This document shows positions 45,194 to 54,798 of a DNA stretch of 63,050 nt, in pieces. Numbering within the stretch: the first letter of the stretch is position 1; each line of letters begins with the position of its first letter. The DNA is taken from positions 1 to 63,050 of the forward strand of contig CALCMJ010000025.1 of the NCBI GenBank assembly GCA_937967615.1, given 5' to 3'. Below the pieces are notes generated by a model that made no database searches, was not told the origin of the DNA, and worked only from the letters and a program-made list of their open reading frames with translations. The stretch is from an uncultured Saprospiraceae bacterium (GTDB taxonomy: Bacteria; Bacteroidota; Bacteroidia; Chitinophagales; Saprospiraceae). The position numbers and the translations under genes are program-made.

Positions 45194-47185
45194 CTACTGC
45201 TCAGGTGTAAAAATGATCTTTTCATTTTCCTTTGCAGTAACAAGAGATAAAAATTCTTTAAGAGATGGGTAGTCAGAAGGTAAAAATATGTCTGTCTTCA
45301 ATAGTAGCGTATAATTTACCAAGAGCTTTTCTTCTAAGTGCTTTATCTCATAATAAAATCTGCCCTTATCTCCAGGAAGAACCAATTTAAGATCTTCTGG
45401 CACGGATTCTACCACATAATTCTCCGGCACGTCTATCTGACAATTTGTTTTTATATCGTATAAGTTGTTAAAGAACACCGGATAGTCTCTTGTCTCTTGT
45501 GTGAATTTATTTTTATTGATGCCCTCAGCAAGATCTGCATCAATAAATATTTTATCATCTATCCATTTAATGCAATTGTACTTTTCCGTTCTATAGTTTA
45601 CCGTAATTGGCCCCAGAGCTGCTTCATCCGTATCAACAGAAACCACAGTAAAAATATTGTCAATTTTCACCTCATCTTCTAGATCATCATCTTCACTTTC
45701 CTCCTCTTCTTTTTCTTCATCTGAATTCGGAATCACAATAAAATCTTGATCATCTTCATCGTCTTCTTTGTTGGCATCAATTCTATATTTTACAGCAGCA
45801 TACTGTCTTTGTATCAACTTAAGATCACCACGTAAGCATTCATTCTCTGCATCAACAGTGTATTTTCCAATCTGTTGTGATTTGAATAAGTTTGGGTTTT
45901 TAAGACTAAAGAGCTTACCACCTTCTTTATCCAGAACCACTCCATTAATATTACATGCGCGTATAGGCAACAAGCCTGGCGTGACATACTTTGAGGAAGC
46001 ATCTAGTATGATGGATTTATTGTCAATATATACTTCAGCTAAAACATAATTTAACTCAGTGACTGTAGGAAACATAGTATTAAGCAGCCCACTAAATCGT
46101 GATTTGGTGACCATAGGTCTTGCCTTCAAACCTGCTTTCACTAAAGTGTTTACCAGCAATAAATTTATTTCTGCTATATCTCCTGTCTTCGTTTTGACTA
46201 AGTTTTTTAATCCATCATCACAATAGACACCATAATTTTCATTCCAGGTATAGCTTGACTGCACATATCTGTAAATGTGTGCCATCTTTTCTATTTCGCC
46301 CATTGCTTCCGTTTGTGCAATTATTGGCTTTATCTCATCAAAGTTTTTACCTAGCTGGTCTCCAAACTTTTTATGGTCTAATAGATTATTAGCTATGGAG
46401 TTCCAATCTTGCGAGTAATTTTTGGGTGAAGCCCCCGGTAATGATACAGACGCTAATTCATATTTCATTCCAGATCTATAGTCATCTATATCCAAGACAT
46501 ATTCATCCTTTTTGATGGAAGGAATTGCTTCTGCATTAAACTGATAGTAATTGCCTTCCCACTGATTCCGTATTGCTTTTTCTATCTTCTCAACAGGTAA
46601 AGAACCAGAAGGTACAAGTGTATAAGTAAAATATTCTGGCACGCTCACGATAAATTCACTTTTATCTGTAGGAATATAATTTTGGAAAAACCATCTTGGC
46701 AATGTATAAATAAATGGCGATTCAATAAAATACTTGACCTCAATTACAGAACCTGGTTTTACATTGGGCATTGCAAATTTTGTCTGCTTCCAATTCTCGG
46801 ATGTTTCCTCCTCAAATACATTGTCTTTATCTAACTCTTCCTTTACAACTTTCCCGTTTTCATAGTTATATGTGTACGCTTTTATCCCTCTAACTCTTTC
46901 TTTTCCTTTTTTTGAATGATAAAACGGAATTTTAAAATCGGCATAGCTTTCTCCCTTTTCAGAATAGACCTTTATCCGATAATGGTAATTTAGGAATAAA
47001 GAAAACCCTTTCTCTTGCTGATAGTCATACTCGATATCACATTTACTAAATAGATAAGCAGCCTCCGCTTCTGGCTCCAAGGGATGCTTTTCTTGCATAA
47101 CCATAGCATCATCAATTTTTCCAAACTTTTGTCCAGAAACTTGAACTGCAATTATAAAAGCGAAAAAAAATAAAATATATCTCAT
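45194..47185 (-). CDS. DUF3857/transglutaminase-like protein with degenerate active site
   Basis: The 663-residue exported protein (signal cut near VSGQK) has the DUF3857 N-terminal domain, a transglutaminase-like core and a C-terminal beta domain. The core aligns with its neighbour, but the catalytic Cys position reads TGDIAEIN (Ile near residue 335 where active members have GDC), the His position reads LNYVLA, and only the Asp-like IILDASS remains. It is therefore probably a pseudoenzyme. A very acidic insert (about residues 485-515, runs of Glu/Asp with EKEEEESEDDD) is unusual and might bind cations. The ATG overlaps the stop of the intact paralogue upstream by 4 bp. Confidence 0.85.
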   Translation of the reverse strand: MRYILFFFAFIIAVQVSGQKFGKIDDAMVMQEKHPLEPEAEAAYLFSKCDIEYDYQQEKGFSLFLNYHYRIKVYSEKGESYADFKIPFYHSKKGKERVRGIKAYTYNYENGKVVKEELDKDNVFEEETSENWKQTKFAMPNVKPGSVIEVKYFIESPFIYTLPRWFFQNYIPTDKSEFIVSVPEYFTYTLVPSGSLPVEKIEKAIRNQWEGNYYQFNAEAIPSIKKDEYVLDIDDYRSGMKYELASVSLPGASPKNYSQDWNSIANNLLDHKKFGDQLGKNFDEIKPIIAQTEAMGEIEKMAHIYRYVQSSYTWNENYGVYCDDGLKNLVKTKTGDIAEINLLLVNTLVKAGLKARPMVTKSRFSGLLNTMFPTVTELNYVLAEVYIDNKSIILDASSKYVTPGLLPIRACNINGVVLDKEGGKLFSLKNPNLFKSQQIGKYTVDAENECLRGDLKLIQRQYAAVKYRIDANKEDDEDDQDFIVIPNSDEEKEEEESEDDDLEDEVKIDNIFTVVSVDTDEAALGPITVNYRTEKYNCIKWIDDKIFIDADLAEGINKNKFTQETRDYPVFFNNLYDIKTNCQIDVPENYVVESVPEDLKLVLPGDKGRFYYEIKHLEEKLLVNYTLLLKTDIFLPSDYPSLKEFLSLVTAKENEKIIFTPEQ

Positions 47186-49104
47186 GGTCTACGTTTGTTT
47201 TGAATATTAATACTACCCTTCTCCACCTTACGTATTTTGTTGAAGAAGTTTTTCATGTCATTATAAGCATCGGGAGCAAACACTCCTTCTTTTTTCCTAA
47301 AATAGCGTTCATGGCGAACCGTATTCTCATCTATTTGAGTTATTGAACTTTTATAAATACCATATTCACTTTCAAGTTCAATAGGCTCTATCTCTTTATA
47401 TATTTTGTATCCTGATGGCACTTTATAATCTAAAGTACTGGCATACTCCACTGAACGTCTAAATTCAATAGGATACATTCTTTTCGTGCTCTGCTTTAAG
47501 ATTGGAATAGGAAACTGGACAGTATTCAATGGAATGAGTAAATACTCTCCTGCTGGTTCTGCATATCTTTTGGAACTCATTTCTATTTTCTCCTCTGCTC
47601 GAATGTCTTCTTCAATTAAAGTATAGTTGTAGTTTTGTACCACAACTTCATTCATGTTTTTATATCTGTGTAATTTTATATGCTTTTCAATATCCTCATT
47701 GTCCTTTCTATTCAATCTAATTATTTTGTCACACTGAATTCCTGTATGTGTAATATTTAACGCGGCAGACATGTCCCCGCTAGTTTTTAATGTGATTAGG
47801 CCTTCTGTCTTTTGGCTATTCAGCTTGTAATCATATTTTGGCGTTTTTGCTACCTTACTATCATTGCCATTTACTAAGAGCACTTTTCTATCGTCTGTAA
47901 AGCGCCCTAGAAAATTAAACGGCGAATCGTTAGATGTACAATCTAACCAAACAGTATCTTCTTCCATAGGAACACAAGTGATCGCATGATTAAATTGACT
48001 TTTACTGTAGAAGTCTGGAATAAGAGATCGTTTGTCATTTACATCTGCATATACCAAAACATAATCTGATTCTATATCGTAAAGTTTCAGCAAGCCCTGC
48101 ATATAAAAACTTAGTGCCTTACAGTCACCATAATCCAAATTGTGTACGTCTGTAGTTTCCATTGGCTTATATCCTCCTTCGCCCAGTTGTATACTCACAT
48201 AGCGCGTATTTTCTTGGACATAATCATACAGCTTTTTCGTAATTGTTCTTTTATCGTCTTTTGGACTTATCAAACCTTTCAACTCTTCCTTTACTCCAAT
48301 ATCCGCAAGTTCTTTTCTATTCTCCAAAAAGCTTTTATACATCCATTGACCCACATCATTCCATGAATGTATAGTTCCCTTATGCCCTTCGTAAGAAAAG
48401 GAATGCGGACTAAAGAGTACACTTGGAAATATCTTGTAGCCCGCTGGGGAATATTTTTCTTTTTTAACAGCTTTTATGTTTTCTGCCAGATACGCATTTT
48501 CATCTGATGATCTTATACTAAAGTCTTCCAGATTTGTTTCCTTCTTTAAAATTTCTATCCCTGAACTATTGATGATTTTATATGCTGACTTTTCTAAGGA
48601 TAAGCTATAATCAAATAAGGGCACCCACCTTGGAAACCAGGATGTATTTTCTGACTCTTTCGTAAAGGAGTATGAGATAGTGACTGGATAACTTGCTGGG
48701 GTATGTCTATATAACTTTAATCGGGAACTCGTGATAATTGAAAAGCCATCATAGCCTGCCACATCCTCAATATCCTTATTCTTTACCTTTTGAATTTCAT
48801 TCCCGTTTTCATCAAGTATATATATTTTTATATCCTTTAACTTTCCAGAGTTCTCTGAATAAAATTCATGAAAAAACAAATAGTCATCCGCTTTTTTATT
48901 TAGAACGGTAATCGTTACATGTTTAGTAATGATCAATTTATCTATGGATTTAAATTCCACAGTCTCTGAATAATTTCTGATTACAGCATTGGCATTTGCA
49001 ATCAAATCTGGATCAATATTTTCAACCGCATATTTTCCTTGAGAAAACCCTTTACTCAAAAATAAAAATGGGAGACAAAGCCATATGGCGCACTTAAATA
49101 GCAT
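47182..49104 (-). CDS. DUF3857/transglutaminase-like protein with intact triad
   Basis: The 640-residue exported protein (signal cut near KGFSQG) has a DUF3857 domain (about 35-210), a transglutaminase core (about 265-400) and a C-terminal sheet. The triad is present: Cys in YGDCKALS (near residue 327), His in FNHAITCVP and Asp in VWLDCTSND. The preceding TRYVSIQLGEGGYKP is the family's entry strand. Such proteins may cross-link, cleave or bind peptides in the periplasm; the reaction is not established. First gene of a two-gene minus-strand unit whose second member has lost the triad, divergent from a related unit that starts at 49584. Confidence 0.88.
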   Translation of the reverse strand: MLFKCAIWLCLPFLFLSKGFSQGKYAVENIDPDLIANANAVIRNYSETVEFKSIDKLIITKHVTITVLNKKADDYLFFHEFYSENSGKLKDIKIYILDENGNEIQKVKNKDIEDVAGYDGFSIITSSRLKLYRHTPASYPVTISYSFTKESENTSWFPRWVPLFDYSLSLEKSAYKIINSSGIEILKKETNLEDFSIRSSDENAYLAENIKAVKKEKYSPAGYKIFPSVLFSPHSFSYEGHKGTIHSWNDVGQWMYKSFLENRKELADIGVKEELKGLISPKDDKRTITKKLYDYVQENTRYVSIQLGEGGYKPMETTDVHNLDYGDCKALSFYMQGLLKLYDIESDYVLVYADVNDKRSLIPDFYSKSQFNHAITCVPMEEDTVWLDCTSNDSPFNFLGRFTDDRKVLLVNGNDSKVAKTPKYDYKLNSQKTEGLITLKTSGDMSAALNITHTGIQCDKIIRLNRKDNEDIEKHIKLHRYKNMNEVVVQNYNYTLIEEDIRAEEKIEMSSKRYAEPAGEYLLIPLNTVQFPIPILKQSTKRMYPIEFRRSVEYASTLDYKVPSGYKIYKEIEPIELESEYGIYKSSITQIDENTVRHERYFRKKEGVFAPDAYNDMKNFFNKIRKVEKGSINIQNKRRP

Positions 49105-49583
49105 ATTAATATGAATGTAATCTGTTTATTAGTTATATGTACAATTTAAGTAAATGGTTACTGTATTGCTGCAATTTTGTTCCTTTTAGCTAGTCAAACG
49201 AAATGTAGATCGCTTATTTCATTCATCCATAAGCAACATACGTCCAAGTTTTATCACAGGCAACACAAGTATTCAGTAAGACTTTCATAGATAATGTCTT
49301 AATAATATAGCCTTCTTATCAAATAAATATGGTTTTTTTGGTAACCATGAGTCATATAAATACATTAATTTAGAATCAAAACATCTAAACTAAATTATGC
49401 GTTCTTATAATGTTTCAATTTTCAGAAATACAAGGCAGGCAAATAATATTTGATGCCAAATTCTGTATACTAATATACATTTCCAATAAATTAGCTACTA
49501 TAGCCATGTTTCAGACTGCTTACTAAAAAACAAAACATTGCTATATTTGAAAAAGAACGATTAACGAACAAACTCTTAGAATA
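49105..49583. other. 479-bp divergent regulatory region
   Basis: This AT-rich interval separates the two transglutaminase-type operons and must hold both promoters. A clear -7 element lies near 49542 for the rightward genes; I found no full match for the leftward ones. No tRNA, long hairpin or small gene was recognised. Its length, larger than most gaps here, suggests shared regulation. Confidence 0.5.
49542..49549 (+). promoter_or_regulatory. -7 element for the TPR/MORN-transglutaminase operon
   Basis: TATATTTG is a full match to TAnnTTTG and lies 34 bp before the ATG at 49584. No TTG at a suitable -33 distance is evident, so the assignment rests on the -7 element and position. Confidence 0.45.
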
Positions 49584-52500
49584 ATGAATAAGATCCTATT
49601 CCTCCTTCTATCCTTGTGTTTCCTTTTTATGAATGCGGATGCCCAAAATAAAATAGATTACTATGATATTTCTGAATTATACCTAAAGAGTGGAGAACTT
49701 CAAGCGGAAGGCAAACTTGATGAGTTAATGACTCTTCTAAACTCAGTTAATCAAAATGACTCATTGTATGCAGATATCTTAGTAACTAAAAGTTATTACC
49801 TATTGCAAAACGAGAAGTTTGAACAAGCTCTCGATACTATTAATAAAGGATTGCAACTCAGTGGTCATAATTCCTATTCAAACTTCTTTATCAACAAGTC
49901 AGTCGTTCTAAGGAATTTGGAGAGATATGATGACGCTTTAGCGGCAATTGATGAAGGCTTAAGTTCGTATCCTAAATATGCGAGTCTTATTTCAGCAAGA
50001 GGTATTATTGAGTTGCAAAAAAATGATTATAATTCTGCCCTACAATCCTTTGAGGAAGCGATAAGCTTAAGTCCTTTTGACACAGATTCACACCTCTACC
50101 TTGGTGATTTCTATTATAAGAATGGAAGGATAGCACAAGCCCTACTTTCCTATACCATGTATTTAATTTTATCTCCTGATGGTGAACAATCCGGAAAAAT
50201 CCTAAGCATGTTGGACTATACATTTGCCAGAAATAATCCAAATAAATATAATGAAGAAATAGACTTAGGCAAAAACGATATTGCATTTGAAGAATTAAAT
50301 TTGATGGTAGATAATATGGTTGCCAATGATGATAAATATGAATATGATCATCCAATAGATATTGCTTTTAGTAGACAGTTGTCTCTTGCTCTTGAAATGT
50401 TGCCGAATGTAAGCCTTGATGGAAACTTATGGAAAAATAAATACGGTAAACTATACAATTGGATCATTGACAATAATTATCAATCTGATCTAACCTACCT
50501 TATAAGTTTCTCCATAGAAAACGAAAAGATGGCAAAGACCGTAGCAAAGAAAACTGAAGATATTTCAGAGTTTGCCGCTAAGCTTTATACTAAATGGATG
50601 GATATTGCCGCTGAAAATGAAGTCGTTTACCAAGGCAAAAAGCAAAATGTGACATATAGTTATGATGAACAAGTTTTTGACGGCATGGGCCTATCTGATG
50701 GAATTAATCCTATTGGGAATTGGGAATACTATTTCCCTGAGGGAAACCTTTTATCAAAGGGGCTTTATACAAATGAAGGGCTTAGAGATGGAGAGTGGAT
50801 ATGGTACCACTATAATGGGAATGTAAAAGAGAAGGTGCAATTCAAAGATGGAAAACTAGAAGGTCCTTATGAAATCTATCTAGATAATGGAAATTTAGAA
50901 TCCAGTTTTGCTTATAAAAACGATGCGCTTGATGGAACGTATAAAGGCTATAATAAATATGGAGCCTTGATTGAAGAGAAACAATTTACGAATGGAATGC
51001 TTGATGGTCCATTCAAAACGTTCTACTCTACTGCTGACAAGCAAGTTAACTTTGATTATAGCTTTATAGCAGGAGAAGTAAATGGTCCAGTCAAATATTT
51101 TAATGTAGATGGGCAGGCTAATTTTGAAGGAAATGCGGTGGCTGGGAGTATAATAGGAAAGGGAACGAATTATTACCCGAATGGTGCTGTAGAGTATGAG
51201 AAAACATTTGTTGATGGTAAACTGGATGGACCGTTTGTAGGGTATTTCGCAAACGGAAACAAATATGAAGAAGGAAATATGCTACAGGATCTTAGAGATG
51301 GTCTATGGAAATCATACTACCCGGACGGAAAGATGCATATTGAAACTACCTATAAAGAAGGTAAAATCCATGGCCTACAAACTGAAGTATATCCTACAGG
51401 TGAGAAGTTCAATGTTTTTGAATATAAAAATGACCTACTCCAAAAATATACCTTCTATACACGTGACGGTAAAATATTACATGAAGCCAAAAAGAAAAGT
51501 GGAAATTTTCAATATAAGGGATTTGATCAATCAGGTAACCTGACCAGTGAAGGCTTATATGATATCAAAGGTGGTAAAGAAGGCAAGTGGAAATATTACT
51601 ATGCAAATGGCCAATTATCATCAGAAGAAAACTATGCAAAAGGCGCACTGAATGGAACAGCGACGAACTATTATATAAATGGTAAAATTTCTGATAAATC
51701 AGAATATGTGAATGATACTTTGAGCGGATACTTTGTTGCCTATCATGAAAATGGTAAAATGAGTTTACAAGGAAATTACCACAAAGGAAATCAGGCCCAA
51801 GAGTGGAGGGGCTATTATAAAAATGGAAGTTTACAAAAAACATATTTTTCCCAAAATGGTAAAATTCATGGCTTACAAAAAGACTATAGTGTTGAAGGAA
51901 GATTAAGTTCCAAGAGTTTTTATAAATCAGATGAAATCATCTATATATTAAATTATGACCATAATGGTGCTAAGGTGGATAGCTTCAACTTCGAGACAAT
52001 GAAAGAAAGAACAATGCTTTATCCAAACGGTGAAGTTTATGTAAAATCCAGTTATTTAAACGGAAATCGCAACGGTCCTTATGCAGCATATAATATAGAC
52101 GGCTCACTAATTTTTGAAGGTGAATTTCTAAATGACAACCAACACGGCACATGGAACTACTACCATGACAATGGCAATCTGAAATGGAATCTTAAATATT
52201 TGCAAGGACTGAAAGAAGGTGAATTTCTAAGTTATCATGATAATGGGAAATTGAGTGATAAGGACCCATTCTTAAACAATATAAATGATGGAGTACACAT
52301 CAGCTATCATGAAGACGGTGAAACAGTATCAATCAAAACAGACTTTGTCAATGATCTTCTCCATGGAAGAAAAACATTCTACGACCAAACTGGAGAATTG
52401 CAAATAACCAGGTTCTATGAAAATGGAATACTTTTAGGATATACATATTTAGATGAGAATGGCAAAGAAAAAGATATGATTCCCATTGTCAACCAAACCG

Positions 52501-52877
52501 GTGATATAGAGTCCTATTATAAAAACGGTACGCTCGCAAGAAAATTTACTGTCGTCGCGGGGAAATTTGATGGCGAATACCTTACATATTATTCGAATGG
52601 GAAACTAGAAGAACAAAGTTTCTATGAGCTTGGTATTAAAAAAGGGACTGAGAAAAGTTATTACTTAGATGGTACATTAAAATCAGAAAAATCTTATGAG
52701 TGTAATGATTTAAATGGAAAATATATTGAATACTATTCAAATGGAAAGCCAAAAAAAGAGTTATACTATTTAAACGATGATTTAAGTGGAGAGGCGAAAT
52801 ATTATAATGAAAACGGAGAATTAAGTAAAACCAAAACTTTCTTTAATGGAGTTGCAATCGATGAACAAAAAAAGTAG
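49584..52877 (+). CDS. Exported TPR protein with about 29 MORN/YwqK-type repeats
   Basis: The 1097-residue product has a signal peptide (cut near MNADAQ). TPR-like helices cover about 25-215 (FEQALDTINKGLQLS, YNSALQSFEEAISLSP), followed by a spacer. From about residue 372 to 1085 come roughly 29 repeats of 23-24 residues, each of the type GxWxxYYxNGxLxxExxYxxGxLxG. Similar repeats are annotated as YwqK antitoxin or MORN; no toxin partner is seen. MORN sheets bind lipids or proteins, so this may be a long periplasmic or surface scaffold. Its end overlaps the next gene's start by 17 bp, so it is coupled to the two transglutaminase-like proteins. Confidence 0.88.
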   Translation: MNKILFLLLSLCFLFMNADAQNKIDYYDISELYLKSGELQAEGKLDELMTLLNSVNQNDSLYADILVTKSYYLLQNEKFEQALDTINKGLQLSGHNSYSNFFINKSVVLRNLERYDDALAAIDEGLSSYPKYASLISARGIIELQKNDYNSALQSFEEAISLSPFDTDSHLYLGDFYYKNGRIAQALLSYTMYLILSPDGEQSGKILSMLDYTFARNNPNKYNEEIDLGKNDIAFEELNLMVDNMVANDDKYEYDHPIDIAFSRQLSLALEMLPNVSLDGNLWKNKYGKLYNWIIDNNYQSDLTYLISFSIENEKMAKTVAKKTEDISEFAAKLYTKWMDIAAENEVVYQGKKQNVTYSYDEQVFDGMGLSDGINPIGNWEYYFPEGNLLSKGLYTNEGLRDGEWIWYHYNGNVKEKVQFKDGKLEGPYEIYLDNGNLESSFAYKNDALDGTYKGYNKYGALIEEKQFTNGMLDGPFKTFYSTADKQVNFDYSFIAGEVNGPVKYFNVDGQANFEGNAVAGSIIGKGTNYYPNGAVEYEKTFVDGKLDGPFVGYFANGNKYEEGNMLQDLRDGLWKSYYPDGKMHIETTYKEGKIHGLQTEVYPTGEKFNVFEYKNDLLQKYTFYTRDGKILHEAKKKSGNFQYKGFDQSGNLTSEGLYDIKGGKEGKWKYYYANGQLSSEENYAKGALNGTATNYYINGKISDKSEYVNDTLSGYFVAYHENGKMSLQGNYHKGNQAQEWRGYYKNGSLQKTYFSQNGKIHGLQKDYSVEGRLSSKSFYKSDEIIYILNYDHNGAKVDSFNFETMKERTMLYPNGEVYVKSSYLNGNRNGPYAAYNIDGSLIFEGEFLNDNQHGTWNYYHDNGNLKWNLKYLQGLKEGEFLSYHDNGKLSDKDPFLNNINDGVHISYHEDGETVSIKTDFVNDLLHGRKTFYDQTGELQITRFYENGILLGYTYLDENGKEKDMIPIVNQTGDIESYYKNGTLARKFTVVAGKFDGEYLTYYSNGKLEEQSFYELGIKKGTEKSYYLDGTLKSEKSYECNDLNGKYIEYYSNGKPKKELYYLNDDLSGEAKYYNENGELSKTKTFFNGVAIDEQKK

Positions 52878-54798
52878 GTCTTTAAAGTATTTAATTTTAA
52901 TCTTTTCGCTAAGTCTGCATATGCTCTCAGCGCAAGATTTGAATGTCGCCAAATTATCTTCTCAGTACCCACTGGATGATGCTATTGAACTCATTAATGA
53001 ACGAGAGGTTGAAATCTTCATTAAAGAAGGAAAAGTAAATATTAAGAGCACTAGAGAAAATGAGACATTCTATCTGAACAACTCTGCGAAACAGTATTCT
53101 AAAGAATCTATATCCCATTCTACCTTTTTTGAAATTTTAGAAATAAAAGCAGAAACCAGTGCCTTAGTAAACGGGAAACGAAAAAAGTTTGAGGTGACAG
53201 AATTTAAGGAAAAGGATGAAATGCAAAGTTTTTACGATGATGTCAAATCTCTTAATTTCATTTTCCCAAATCTACAAACAGGCTCCAAAACTTCTCTAAA
53301 AGTTACTGAAGAAATTAAAGATCCTAGAATGCTGAATCCGTTCTACTTTGGAGGATATTTCCCAAGACAAAAATCTAAATTAAAAATAACTGTTGATAAA
53401 AATATTGCCATAGAATTCAGAGAATTCAATCTTGAAAACTATAAGATTACACGTGAGGTAGATAAAAAAAGAAACAAAACTGTATATACTTTCGAGAGTG
53501 AAAATATGCCTGGGTTTGATTTTGAACCACAGTCCCCTAGCTTCAGATATTATGGACCACATGTCTTTCCCATTATCACTTCTTACACTCTTGAAGGGAA
53601 GAAAGTAGAAATTGCTGGAGAGACAAAAAACTTGTACAACTGGTATTACTCACTTCTTAATGATGTAAACACTAGTCCACCTTCCTCAGAACTAAAAGAA
53701 ATAGTAAGCGACCTGACCAAGGATTGTAAAAACGATGAAGAGAAAGTCAAAACACTTTTTTATTGGGTGCAAAGCAATATTAAATACATCGCATTTGAAT
53801 ATGCACTTGGTGGATTCATTCCTAGAAACGCAAATGACATTTGTAGAAAAAAATATGGCGATTGTAAAGACAACTCTAGCATACTAGATCAGATGTTGCA
53901 CATTGCAGGAATAGAAGGTCACTTTACATGGATTGGTACACGAGATCTTCCTTACACCTACGAAGAACTCCCCACCGTTGCCACAGACAACCATATGATC
54001 CTAAGTTATAAGAACGAAGACGGAAAAGTGATATTTTTAGATGGGACAGCAAACTATTTGCCATGGGGTATGCCCACACGCTTTATTCAAGGCAAGGAAG
54101 CTCTTGTAGGTATAAATAAAGACAGTTTTGAAGTGCATCTGGTTCCTGTGGTTCCCGCAGAAATAAACTCGGAAAAAGATATAACACATTTAACAATAAA
54201 TGCAAAAGATATCAATGGCTCTACCGTCAAAAAATTTGATGGCTACAAGAAAGTAGAGGTGTTCAATAATCTTATCAAGATGTCAGAAACGCAAAAGAAA
54301 AATTATCATAAATCCCTTTTGAAAAAAGGAAATGATAAATTCTCTTATGCTGAACTTCAGGAAGAGTTTTTATATGATTATGATTCTATCTATACCCTTA
54401 GATACAATTTCAAAATTCAAGACTACTTACTAAACATTGATAATGAGATGTATTTAAATCTAAATCTCAACAAACCCATGGAGCACTATAATATCCCAGA
54501 CATTAGAAAAACGGATATTAAGCAAGATTATAAATCTTTATACGATTATGAAGTCATCCTCGATATACCTGCTGGATACGAAGTAAGCTATCTACCTGAA
54601 GATTTTAAAATAAACGATACATTTGTTGATGCCAATATTACGTATAGAAAAGAAGCAGGTAAAGTTATTTACAATCAAAACCTAAAAGTCAATTTTTTAG
54701 TGCTTCCCAAATCAAACCATGACGAATATAGAAGCATTAGCGATAAGATTCTCAAGGCATATACAGAACATATCGTTCTAACAAAAAACAACTTATAA
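52861..54798 (+). CDS. DUF3857/transglutaminase-like protein with intact triad
   Basis: The 645-residue exported protein, from the ATG at 52861 (the frame opens at 52846, but the later ATG gives a normal signal peptide cut near MLSAQ), has DUF3857, transglutaminase core and C-terminal sheet. Triad: Cys335 in YGDCKDNSS, His in TDNHMILSY, Asp in IFLDGTANYLPWGMP. The strand IKYIAFEYALGGFIPR precedes it. It overlaps the MORN gene by 17 bp and the next gene by one base (TAATG), so it is the middle of a three-gene unit. The substrate may be the MORN protein or another envelope protein; this is inference. Confidence 0.88.
   Translation: MNKKSRSLKYLILIFSLSLHMLSAQDLNVAKLSSQYPLDDAIELINEREVEIFIKEGKVNIKSTRENETFYLNNSAKQYSKESISHSTFFEILEIKAETSALVNGKRKKFEVTEFKEKDEMQSFYDDVKSLNFIFPNLQTGSKTSLKVTEEIKDPRMLNPFYFGGYFPRQKSKLKITVDKNIAIEFREFNLENYKITREVDKKRNKTVYTFESENMPGFDFEPQSPSFRYYGPHVFPIITSYTLEGKKVEIAGETKNLYNWYYSLLNDVNTSPPSSELKEIVSDLTKDCKNDEEKVKTLFYWVQSNIKYIAFEYALGGFIPRNANDICRKKYGDCKDNSSILDQMLHIAGIEGHFTWIGTRDLPYTYEELPTVATDNHMILSYKNEDGKVIFLDGTANYLPWGMPTRFIQGKEALVGINKDSFEVHLVPVVPAEINSEKDITHLTINAKDINGSTVKKFDGYKKVEVFNNLIKMSETQKKNYHKSLLKKGNDKFSYAELQEEFLYDYDSIYTLRYNFKIQDYLLNIDNEMYLNLNLNKPMEHYNIPDIRKTDIKQDYKSLYDYEVILDIPAGYEVSYLPEDFKINDTFVDANITYRKEAGKVIYNQNLKVNFLVLPKSNHDEYRSISDKILKAYTEHIVLTKNNL

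Noticed and set aside
49584..52877. Reading the YwqK/MORN repeats as an antitoxin
   Set aside because: The protein has a signal peptide and TPRs, and no toxin gene is beside it; the neighbours are transglutaminase-like proteins.
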